Shown here: positions 55,071-64,000 of the stretch, one piece after another
How the letters are laid out: the number at the start of each line of letters is the position of its first letter
Numbering within the stretch: the stretch's first letter is position 1
NCBI GenBank assembly: GCA_951804985.1
Contig: OX638131.1
Coordinates: forward strand, 35,867,544 to 35,931,543
Source of the DNA: Dryomyza anilis
Lineage: Eukaryota; Arthropoda; Insecta; Diptera; Dryomyzidae
Length of the DNA: 64,000 nt
Reading direction: 5' to 3'
Translations under genes and position numbers: made by a program
The notes under the pieces: generated by a model
Told to the model about the DNA's origin: nothing
Databases searched by the model: none
Seen by the model: the letters and a program-made list of their open reading frames with translations, nothing else

Positions 55071-57880
55071 TATATTTTAAATTTCAACATATCGTACCAG
55101 ACCTTCCAATGATATATGTAATGCCTGCAAAATTATGTTTGGGAGAGCCATTTTTTCGAAGGGTGTGATAAGAATCAAATTCATGTAAGATAGTGTTAGA
55201 ATTTTCCGAGGAAGAAGTGTACTCACGGATAGACAAGATTTGTTTGAATATGTTTGAATGTAATTAAAATGTAATACGAAATTACCATGCATGTATTAGG
55301 AATGAAGTGTAATTAAATTATAATCGAAATTGAATTTATTTTTGTTCACGTGTAAACATTATTATATTGTCCAGCAGAATCTGTCAAATTTACAATTAAT
55401 ATATTACAATACCAACATAAAATTTTAATTGCATTTGAATAAACTGTTTCTTGGCAATTTACTTAGTTAAAACTATGTTTCGAAACACAGAAAGTGCTAA
55501 TCAAATCTAAATACAATGTTCGCCACGCTCGCCTAATTCGATGATTTATCGACTGACGAAGTTGGCAACGACGAACGCCATCTTTTGCCATCGTTTGAAC
55601 ATATTGATGTTTAAAAACAAACAAAAAAGAAATTGGATTTAAATAAATGTATTCTTGCAACATTCTTCTTGTATACGAAGTTGGCACTCCTTGAGCACTC
55701 GTTGATCGGCATTTTCTGCGTACGTGTCTTTTGTTGTTCGTTGAGAAAACGTGTTCGCGTCGGTAATAATTTTGTTATTTGAAAATTAAATAAATATATA
55801 AATTGTGTTACAAAAAATACAAATAGTAACAGAGTATAATACAGTGCAGTATATAATTTCTGAAACTAATGTGAATAAACCACAAATAAAAATCTGTGTT
55901 TCGATTTTCAAACAGAATTTGGCATGTTTTTTTTCAAAAGCCTCCGTGAATTCCTTGTCTATGCTATGGGCTGTACTGAGATCAACTGTAACTGTACCAA
56001 ATACAAAGCGAGCCTGGATCGTCTGGTTTAGCGTCTGCAGGTACAATTGTGCATTCATTGATGCTGTCACTAATACTTGCAGTTTTAAACGAATTATTTA
56101 TTTATGCATTTAACAATTTGTATATGAATTCAATTATTATAAATTCCCCTTATAAATAACATGCACAGTATGTTTAAAGATTTTTAATAAAAATTAATAA
56201 AAAAAACAACATTTTATTTTTCAATTTAAAAATATGTTTTATTTTAAACATATTTATGTTTCGGTTCAAATACTTAGTTTATTTGGATGTAGTAATTTTA
56301 TGTTTCCATTAGAACATACTCCATTTTAAGGGGGAACATTAAAATGTTTCCGGGATTTTATAATGTAAGTCAGAGCTCATTACAACACTGTTTAAGTCTC
56401 AATGCAACCCTGTTTACAAACGATTTATCAGTCTATTATATATTATGTTTACATAAAATTCCAGGCATTGCAGGCATTAACCTGCAAAATTATGTTTGGG
56501 AGAACCCTTTTTTTTGCAGCATGCTGGACAGATTTGTCCGCGGAAGTGTTGACATGGGATAAAATTGTATCGGGGATGATTTGACCAAGAACGAATTCGG
56601 GTAAATTAATTAAAAAGAAAGACCGAAAAATAAATTTGACTACAAACATTTCTTTTTTTAAATTTAAATAAAAATTTCTTCTGGGAAGAGTTATTCCGCG
56701 AAAAGTTATCCTGAGATGGGTCCTGATCGTTGTCCATAACTCAAATTAACCAAGCATTGGTCGGACATTTTTGGAAAAATCTTGGACAAGAGCTAATTAA
56801 ACATGCATCAGTCTTTCAGTTCTGGTTAAGTCTTGAGCGAAATTCATCAATTCGTAAAATAATAGCGAACAAGTCCATAATATTGATAAACGGTTGATAA
56901 AATACGAATAATGAGCAGTACTTCGATATAATGAATTTGTGCAATAAAATATTTCTTTTAGCAAATATCGTTTATTGATATTTCTGATGAACACTGCGAC
57001 TTAAACGTTAAAATAAATAATAAAAAATAATTAAATTCGCAAAAGTGTTTTAACGAATGATATGATATTTAAGTCTGAGATTCTAACCCGAATATTTGTC
57101 AGACGACATAATGCACCACAAAAGACAAACTTTTCACGAATGGCTCAAAGTTTTATTTTTTTTTTTTTGTTTGATGAAATTATAGCCTATTATTTTTACT
57201 TATGTTTGTTGTAAATAGTTGTATAAATTTTGATATGATGTTGGTGGTGCTTTGTTGAGTGGTGATTGTACGATATGGCTGTTTGTGTCGGTGCGATTTT
57301 ATTGAGCACACATTAAATCAATATGAATAAGTTTGCTGTCAAAAATCATTTCGATGATGGCGTCGAAAATGTGCACGTTGCCAGAAACTTTGACAAAATT
57401 ATAGCTATTTGTTTTTGTTGCTTTTTTGAAATTCAACTCGAAATGATTGTTATAATTTTGTGGGAAAAACTTTACAAAAGTTTTCATACTAATGAAGCGA
57501 AAATTATGTATTTTTTGGTGCATCAACTTGGGTTATACTACCTGCTACTATTTTGGGAAGTTAGTTTTTAAATAAAAGTTGCGGAGCGAAATATCAGTTT
57601 TGAGAATAGAATAAAATAACATATAAATCATTTGTTTAAAAATGAATTTTTGTATTAAAGCATAAATAAATCATTTAAAAACTCTCCCCCGTTACATTCC
57701 TACAAAATGTATTCCTCGAGACAAACCACCCTTCGGGAGAATTCTTTATTTTTTTAGTATTCAGGAGACAGGCAATGCTTCCCCAATAAATCTATAAATT
57801 ATTCCCCGGTACAAATATTCCTCCGAGAGAATAGAAAATTCAATCTCGGAAAATTTGTATTAAATCAAAAATTTTCCTGG
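55071..57880. other. Intron segment with normal-GC pockets
   Basis: 55500-55740 and 55930-56085 are GC-richer than the surroundings. The latter has minus-strand open frames that look protein-like but without a fitting splice pattern. 56668-56710 and 57665-57845 contain decayed TTCYTCCSSGAA minisatellite words. No gene called. Confidence 0.4.
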
Positions 57881-57884
57881 TGTT

Positions 57885-57965
57885 AGTGTGATCGTTTGCC
57901 ATTCTCTGTCGAGAGGTAGCGCTGTATAGAAAAACCTTTTGGTATTAAAGATGTTGACAGTTTCA
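57885..57965 (-). mobile_element. SINE family 1 fragment
   Basis: Matches only the middle of the family body (GTTTGCCATTCTCTGTCGAGAGGTAGCGC, shortened) and decays on both sides. Confidence 0.75.
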
Positions 57966-58179
57966 GCACAAATTATATATCTTGGAGCAGTCACAAGGTC
58001 TAAAAATGGGTGTTGTAAAAAGAAGAATATGATAAAGATCATAAACGTGGAATACTTTTTGGTGCCAATTTCATTCTGCCTCTGCACCTTGTGCTCAAAC
58101 GCTCTAACCGATTTTAATATATAGACATTTTATTGTATAGAGAATTTGAAAGTCATTTTTGAATATGTCGAGAGGTTCA

Positions 58180-59005
58180 GTATATACAGGGTGTTTGGTT
58201 GATCGATGACAAGATTTCTGGGGATTATTCTATGACTTAAAAAAAATAAGAATATTTAAAATAAAATTATGTTCTATTTCGCACCCTGTTTGAGATACAG
58301 GGTGTTTAGTAAATTCATATTACTGACATAATAATAATAATAATAATAATAGTTTGGCACTACAGTCCTATAAGAACTTAGGCCGAGCTCTCTCACCATT
58401 TTGAGCTGTGCGTGTTATATTTGTACTCAAAGTGGTGGGACCTACAGTTTATTGCCGAATCCGAACAGCGGGTGAGAGCTTTTCATAGGCAATGTTTTAC
58501 TGTCGTAGGTTTGCCATTTACTGCCGAGAGGTAGCGCGGTATAGAAAAATGTTTCTAGGAAAAGATGTTGTTAGCCCCAGTCCAGGCTTGAACCGGGGAC
58601 CTTTCGGCTCGCTTTCCAACGCACAAACCACTGAGCTACCGCGGCTACATAACCTAGTCAAAAAGTATAATATGTTGATAAATGAATAACAATTTGTAAC
58701 TCTTGTTTTAGGAAATTAAATTACTTTTGCAAAGATATATCACACCTTCGAACCCCATGATTTCATCCTTTTCTAACATATATGTAAATTTGAAATTTAC
58801 ATAATAAAAATTTAAATTTATATTTTGTCTTTGATTTTCTTAAGAATTCATTATCGATCACCCCTTTTTTTCTAATTTATAATGATAGACCGGTTCATTT
58901 ACAGTATTTTCCTACCAATCACAATGATTTGAAGTGATAAGAAATGCTGCAGAAATAATTAAACAGTGGCGGGTCTTGTGATTTGGTGGTTGAAATTAAA
59001 AATAT
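58180..59005 (+). mobile_element. Copy of the ACAGGGTGTTT foldback family, hosting a SINE
   Basis: TACAGGGTGTTTGG at 58185 and ACAGGGTGTTTAG at 58302 mark the end. The rest (CCATGATTTCATCC, GACCGGTTCATTT, AAATGCTGCAGAAATAATT, GGCGGGTCTTGTGATTT) matches the arms of 12710-15060. Confidence 0.75.
58332..58646 (-). mobile_element. tRNA-derived SINE family 1
   Basis: Target duplication ACATAA at 58326-58331 and 58647-58652. It sits in the foldback element just described. Confidence 0.93.
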
Positions 59006-59011
59006 ATGAAA

Positions 59012-59798
59012 AACGAGTTGGGAAAGTTAGGTCACATGGGTAAGTTCGGTCACATGGGGCGGATTTTTATAGTCGGTCGGGCCCGACTATGGAATACCCT
59101 ACACCTTTGGTGAGGATATTAATGTGGGATATTTAATTGCATACATTTTAAAGTTTTTAATTATGCTGAACCTAATTATGCTGTATAAATTAAAAAATTT
59201 ATACAAAAGTATAAACAACTAAAAAAAAAAAAAAAGTATAATATAATTGGGCGGACCACGCCTATATTTAAAATTTTGAAAGGCTATTATTTCATAGATT
59301 TGATTTTATTAATTTACGGTTCAAATTTCCACTATGAAAACCCGGGAAATAATGAAAAAAAAATGGGCGGATCACGCCCATTTTTGGACCACATATTTTT
59401 GTATAAATTATAACAATAAGTTTTAAATTTTATAACTATATCTTGAATACTTTTCGAGTTATTAGTTCCTAAAGAGTTATAGAAAAGTGACTTGTATGGG
59501 AGGTGGGCGTGTCCGTTGACCGAGTTGGCTCATTTTCAAACTCAGTTCCTATTTTTGGCTAAAATACATTGAGACGAAATTTCATCGCATTCTGATCAGT
59601 ATTTCTCAAGTTTTTCTGTATTCGGACAGCAAGACAGCAAGACAGACAGACAGACAGACGGACATGGCTAAACGGACTCGGGTAGTGATGCTGATCAAGA
59701 ATATATATACTTTTCCATACCGGACACGCCTCCTAAGGGGCGTTACAATATGTGCACAAAGTTAATATACCCTGTACCTCATAGGTGTAGGGTATAAA
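59012..59798 (-). mobile_element. INE-1/DINE-1-like element (subfamily B)
   Basis: Very similar to 18659-19436, with the perfect hairpin ATAGTCGGTCGGGCCCGACTAT (split at 59068), GACAGACAGACAGACGG and GATGCTGATCAAGAATAT before the GTAGGGTATAAA end. Confidence 0.9.
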
Positions 59799-59835
59799 TA
59801 CTTAACGTAAAACGAAACTAAAAGTTTTGATATTA

Positions 59836-60246
59836 GGGTCATGCCACGTCAGAAATATAAATGTTGGCAGAATGTTTGCCGATTTTTATGAAATTTTGTG
59901 GATTAATAGTGACCGAAAAGTAAATAATAACTGTGTACTTAGTTTTTTTGATTTCTCAACTACAATAAAGTTATGCGAATCGAAACATCAAAGTTCTATA
60001 TTAGATAATTATTTATATCTCTGTTACATATACTTCCCACTATTTTAAAAATCAACCCTGAAATTTTCCCCGTCGATTAAAAAAATAATTTCTTTGGAGT
60101 CTCCCATAGTTTCTGAACTATCAAATTTTAAAGATCAATTGCCTAAAACTAACAGTTATTCTTTACTTTTTGGTCACTATCTATTCACAAAATTTCATCC
60201 AAATCGGATGACATCGTTAGATTGATATTTCTGACGTGGAATTACC
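59836..60246. mobile_element. 411-bp foldback MITE with TATTA duplication
   Basis: Ends GGGTCATGCCACGTCAGAAAT and, inverted, ATTTCTGACGTGGAATTACC (each shortened in comparison). Subterminal inverted similarity extends over about 110 bp (AATAGTGACCGAAAAGTAAA / CTTTTTGGTCACTATCTATT). TATTA flanks at 59831-59835 and 60247-60251. Confidence 0.87.
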
Positions 60247-60481
60247 TATTAGTTAAATAGTGGTTAAAAAGTGATTCGTCAAAAAGTCGAGTTGCTGAAT
60301 TCCTTAGCATTAAACTGGCACTAAACATTGCAAAGCGCCGACGAAATAAACAAGTAAATAATAGCTGTCACTGGAATTTTTGACGACTCACTTTTCGTTT
60401 CGTTTTACAAAATAAGGGGGATAATAATGAATTTTAGAAATGATGGAAATTTGTTTTTTTTTAGAAACTAGTATGAGAATT

Positions 60482-60688
60482 AGCCGGCCTCAGCAGTCCA
60501 GAGGTATCGCGCTGGACTTGCATTCTGAAGGTCTCGGGTTCGAATACCGGCTTGGGCATGGGCGCTCGTGGTGATATTAACCACAAAATTGTAGGGAATA
60601 GATTTCACAGTACAATGGATATGGTCTGTCTGAGTGCTGTGGATCTTAGTAGATATTCCAAAAAAAAAAAAAAAATAAAAAAAAAAAA
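60482..60688 (+). mobile_element. tRNA-derived SINE family 2
   Basis: Perfect 9-bp duplication ATGAGAATT at 60473-60481 and 60689-60697. B-box GGGTTCGAATACCGG and an A-rich tail. About 93% similar to 38076-38259 by eye. Confidence 0.95.
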
Positions 60689-60697
60689 ATGAGAATT

Positions 60698-61572
60698 CAT
60701 AAATATGAAATAATGAAATGTTTTATTAATTTAAAATAGCACAAAGTTAAACGTTTTAAGTTTTTCGTTGTATAAAACAGTTCGTGAATCATAATTATAT
60801 CATGAATAAAATGGGTAATTTTAATATTTCATATTTGACAAATTCTTTTTATATAAAAATATGGACAAAACAAAAAACGAAAAGAGCAAGCAAAACACCA
60901 GCCTCCAATTAAATAGAGCCACAACAATAATAGAACTCGAAAACATTCGACGTACTTATAAAAAAAACAGAACTTCTTTGTGTTGGCTGCTTTTCCTGAG
61001 GTGCTAATGGAGCTGGTATTGTTGTAAATGTAGTAAATGTGTAAATGTGTAAATTCAAAAATGCAGAAAAAAAAAATGAAAATCGCCATAAAAATACAAT
61101 TTATGTTCACACTTTGTGCACCATTTAGAAACACAAGATGAAGCAGGCAACATTTAATATAGTGTAAAGAAAGGGTGCAACGGATACTGCCGTCCCAGCC
61201 AGCCAGCCAGCCACAGGCATCAAAGGCAAAACAATGTAGTAGGGCTGTTCTGAGGCAGATTGAGCCGCCGAACCCAGTGACGTTGTGCGGCAAAAAGGGC
61301 AGCGAACATGGTGTAGCAAAAATCAATAAAAGTGCAGAGTAAGATTTGTTCCAGTTGAACATTAAACAGCATGAAATAAAATAAATTCAAGATAATGTCG
61401 AAAGTTGAAGACGTTATCGCACACGTACGGTACGTTTATTGATACTAAAGAGCTTGTAATAGCTGGTAATTTTGATGTTCTGCACGACAAAATTAAAAAA
61501 CGAAACACATTGAGTTCACGAAAAAAGGGCTGGTTTAACTGGATTTATTGGGTTACTATTGGGGTTACTCAC
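60698..61572. other. Intron segment between exons 1 and 2, single-copy-looking part
   Basis: 61195-61212 carries (CAGC)n. A 177-codon minus-strand frame covers 60829-61362 but shows no splice fit and a composition typical of intron. No gene called. Confidence 0.4.
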
Positions 61573-61724
61573 CTGTTTGTATTGTTGTTTTTGTCATTCA
61601 CGGTAAGCAACGCATCGTTGATCTCGACTATTAGGACATCGCCTGATTGAATTTCCGCCTCACCCTCCCATGATATAATCAGGGGCACAGCACAACCTAC
61701 GGCTGACCTGCAGTTTTCGGGAAT
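61573..61724 (-). CDS. Exon 1 (first visible) of DNER-like receptor: N-terminal ectodomain segment
   Basis: The acceptor is TTTTTAG before 61724 and the donor is CAG|GTGAGT after 61573. The 152-bp exon reads IPENCRSAVGCAVPLIISWE at its start (phase 0) and leaves two bases, AG, for the next exon. It holds two Cys residues (NCRS and GCAV) that could form a local disulfide, a hydrophobic beta-type stretch, and an Asn-rich end (NDKNNNTN). It shows no EGF motif, so it belongs to a folded region in front of the EGF array. GC content is well above the flanking intron. The start codon and signal peptide must lie in exons upstream of this window. Confidence 0.85.
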
Positions 61725-63220
61725 CTAAAAAGGGAAAAGGGTAGCAAAAAAGAGATGTTTTTTTAGTTTTTTTTTTTTAATATTTTTTATACTATTTAAA
61801 TACATTTGCAAATTGTTTTCGTTTGTCAAGAGGTTTTATTTTTGGGGGGCCATAAGACATTTGCATAACATGTTACATGTCTGTAACATGTGGTCATATA
61901 CAACCCATAAAACTTGAAATTTATGAAAATGAAGTAACCGCAAAATATGTACAACATGTAACTACAAATCAGCAGGATATTGTTTAAGTTTATATTTGGC
62001 ATATATGCGGTCGGATTTCCTTTTTTCCTTTGGGCGTATGAGTTTTATTAATTTGGGATGAACAAGTTATGCACATCATGCCGAAAAATCGAGAAACCAT
62101 AAAACATGCCAGACGAAGCAGCAGGCGCCGAAATATGCGTGAATACATTTGGTACTATTTTAGGCACCCTTTTATTTGGGGGTGTTTGTTATTTTTGGTA
62201 TGCCCTGCCCGATAGCGCAGTGCGTGTTGTGCTAGTCAATAACATTAATTTTAAATCTAATGCGATTAGGCCGGACCAGGCACTAAGTTGCTTAAGTTAG
62301 AGCGTATTTTTTTTTTTGAACAAATTGAACCCAAAAACTTTAAGCCTTAAATAAGCGAATGACACAAAGTTGCTTAACTTTACACAAATTTTGCTGTGCA
62401 CGTTTAACGTACCAATACTGTGTATGTCTTTTTTCTTTTGGCGCACAATTTGCATAAAACTTTTGCAATATCCTTGGAACATATATCCTTTGCCCATTTC
62501 GTTCAAGTCGCTCGATTTTTAATAGAAAACAAACTGACCGGAAATTTCGTTTGCTGCTTTTCGGTGCGGTTCGGTTCGGTTCTTTTCGGTTCAGTTTAGT
62601 TCAGACTTGTTTCGGCTCCGTTGTTTTATCGTTCGGTGGCTTTTTTGCATGCTCTGTCTCTCTCTTTATTTCGAACATAAGGCCAAATATGGCGCCTTGC
62701 CGCCGCCATACCCTTGTAAATATTTGAAAAATCTGGGTATTATTAAAATCATATGTAGCCGTAAAAGGGGTATTTTTTGCTGCCAAATATTTTTTTGCTT
62801 TAGTAGTAAATCCTATAATATGCAACAGAAAACAGACAACGGGCACGAGCATGGCGCAGCATTTAAATAACCTTTATAAGTGTCCATTATTGTAGTTATT
62901 AGGGTTATCTGCAGCTCAGAGATTTGTTTAAAATGCTTTTCACTTTAGCTTTTGTTTACACCATGGCTATTTTGTGTATTATTGCTTTATTTTGGAAGTT
63001 TTTGTTACATCCATCCAGAGGATAAACGTATCATGGGTATATTTAGTATTTAATTGACTGTAGCTTTTAAAATAATCGATAAAAGGGTTTATTTTGTTTG
63101 TTTGGTTTTTATATTCTGTGAAATGGTACTGTATAGTTTTTTATTTTGTTCTTGGATATAAAGAAATTGAATTAACTTTTGGTATCTAATTTATCAATTT
63201 TGTTTTTTTTTAAATTAAAT
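61725..63220. other. Intron upstream of the first visible exon, single-copy-looking
   Basis: Normal-GC pockets at 62100-62290 and 62520-62720, with a CGGTTCGGTTC tract at 62567-62590 and a (TC)n at 62655-62668. No protein-like exon with splice sites found. Possible regulatory DNA. Confidence 0.4.
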
Positions 63221-63223
63221 TAA

Positions 63224-63614
63224 GTTTTAGTGTGGTGAGTTTTAGTGCGGTGAATTTAAGTGTGGTGAATTTAAGTGTTGTCAGTTTAAGTGGGTCAATT
63301 TGAATGTGGTGAATTTTAGTGTGGTGAGTTTAAGTGTGGTGAAATTTAGTGTAGTGAGTTTTAGTGTGTTGAATTTTAATGTGGTGAATTTTAGTGTGGT
63401 GAGTTTTAGTGTGGTGAATTTTTGTGTGGTGAGTTTTAGTGTGGTGAAATTTAGTGCGGTGAGTTTTTGTGTGGTGAATTTTAGTGTGGTGAATATTAGT
63501 CTGGTCAATTTTAGTGTGGTGAGTTTTAGTGTGGTGAATTTTAGTGTGGTGAATTTTAGTGTGGTGAATTTTGGTGTGGTGAATTTTAGTGTGGTGAATT
63601 TTAGTGTGGTTGTT
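63224..63614 (-). repeat. 15-bp minisatellite (CACCACACTAAAATT)n inside Helitron H4
   Basis: About 26 units on the minus strand, the same unit as 28185-28500. It explains the long open frames on both strands here. Confidence 0.95.
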
Positions 63615-64000
63615 TTTGTTTTCTATCCTTTTTTTATTTACTGTTGTTTTTGACTTATAGCTTAAGTTTTGTGCTTTTACTTTTACTTTTGATTTTGTAT
63701 TTGATTTTTGCTTTTGTTTTTGTGTTTTTGCTTTTGTATTTTTTTTTTGTATTTGAGTTGTTTGTTTCATCTTCTTTGCTTGTGTTTGTGCTGAGTTATG
63801 TCGTTTGGAATGTTTAGTTTGTATGGGAGGTACCACGCCCCTTTGTCCAATCCCGCCATATATAGCCTATGACACCCTCCGGACTCCATAGTATTCTGGT
63901 GCAAAATTTCAGTTAAATCGGTTCAGCGGTTTAGACGTGATGCTGGAACAAACAGATAGACAGACCGACAGACTGACATACGGACCAAGAGTTTTATATA
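63224..64000 (-). mobile_element. Helitron-type element H4, cut by the window edge and lacking a 3' end
   Basis: On the minus strand: start TATATAAAACTCTTGGTCCG at the window end, (GTCY)n, the conserved GCGGGATTGGACAAAGGG part (63840-63860), an ACAAAA-type stretch, then the 15-bp minisatellite. No hairpin/CTAG end was found below 63224, so it is truncated there. Confidence 0.85.

Larger units (their letters stand above)
16042..61724 (-). other. Gene model: DNER-like EGF-repeat transmembrane receptor, 3' eleven exons (partial)
   Basis: Eleven minus-strand exons (61573-61724, 50016-50179, 49856-49963, 44634-44906, 39160-39256, 33466-33593, 25694-25836, 25339-25461, 20614-20716, 20224-20405, 16042-16452) sum to 1884 bp. 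They keep one open frame through every junction and end in TAA, giving 627 residues. Numbering from the first visible residue: ectodomain 1-160, seven EGF repeats between 162 and 429, membrane span about 474-495, basic cytoplasmic tail to 627. The signal peptide and 5' exons are off-window above 64000. Seven EGFs, one TM and a short tail suggest the family related to vertebrate DNER (Delta/Notch-like EGF receptor), probably Drosophila weary. A protein search would decide. Introns range from 52 nt to about 11 kb and are full of transposons. Confidence 0.85.

Noticed and set aside
60829..61362. 177-codon minus-strand frame with several Cys, near the first visible exon
   Set aside because: It crosses intron sequence with a CAGC microsatellite. 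There is no conserved Cys spacing and no splice site joining it to exon 1.
62106..62300. 64-codon plus-strand frame starting MPDEAAGAEICVNTFG
   Set aside because: Protein-like at first sight, but it is isolated, lies within the intron of a minus-strand gene, and has no splice or domain support. Left as possible conserved non-coding DNA.
63281..63836. Repeat-protein-like frames (HTKIH and VVNFS units)
   Set aside because: Same 15-bp minisatellite on the minus strand in Helitron H4.

Overview
This is AT-rich eukaryotic DNA from a higher fly, probably a calyptrate such as a blow fly, house fly or flesh fly. The reasons are short GT-AG exons in multi-kilobase introns, INE-1/DINE-1-type repeats with (GTCY)n tracts, Tc1/mariner and PIF-like elements, and tRNA-derived SINEs. 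No bacterial features are present. The species call is an inference.

The main gene is on the minus strand. Eleven exons between 61724 and 16042 can be joined with one continuous reading phase and canonical GT/AG borders. They encode the last 627 residues of a type I membrane protein: a Cys-containing N-terminal ectodomain, seven EGF repeats, one membrane span, and a basic Ser/Gln-rich tail with a run of 14 Gln. The architecture best fits the DNER-like EGF receptors (in Drosophila I think first of weary/CG31665; this is an inference, not a search result). The signal peptide and earlier exons lie beyond 64000. About 1.9 kb of coding sequence is spread over 45.7 kb of transposon-filled introns. 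A terminal coding exon of an unidentified plus-strand gene ends at 8346, so the two genes are convergent, separated by about 7.7 kb.

Most of the rest is layered mobile DNA. 1-714 and 51252-52546 are two copies of a DD37E-type Tc1 element. 5675-7284 is a TIR element with a perfect 8-bp target duplication and a nested mariner-type element (6062-6871). 10043-11700 is its relative, with a different nested 438-bp element that also has a perfect 8-bp duplication. 11800-15600 is a foldback/AT-rich repeat field with a nested TA-flanked MITE and a SINE. 16919-19600 holds expanded ACAAAA arrays and an INE-1-like copy. 26129-28895 holds three Helitron-type elements, two of them head to head as a long palindrome. 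35000-38750 holds a MITE, two hairpin palindromes, 5-part tandem repeats and nested PIF-type MITEs with a SINE in one terminus. 41300-43860 holds an 11-unit 39-bp minisatellite with higher-order structure and a 271-bp tandem duplication. 45452-46845 is a TIR element split by a solo LTR. 59000-60700 holds INE-1-like, foldback and SINE copies. 63220-64000 is another Helitron relative.

Most other open frames in the window are translations of low-complexity repeats and were not called. No novel multi-gene system is visible. The most unusual items are the head-to-head Helitron palindrome, the shared A-run frame break in both DD37E copies, the phase-neutral exon behind a 52-nt intron, and the unidentified 8191-8346 exon.
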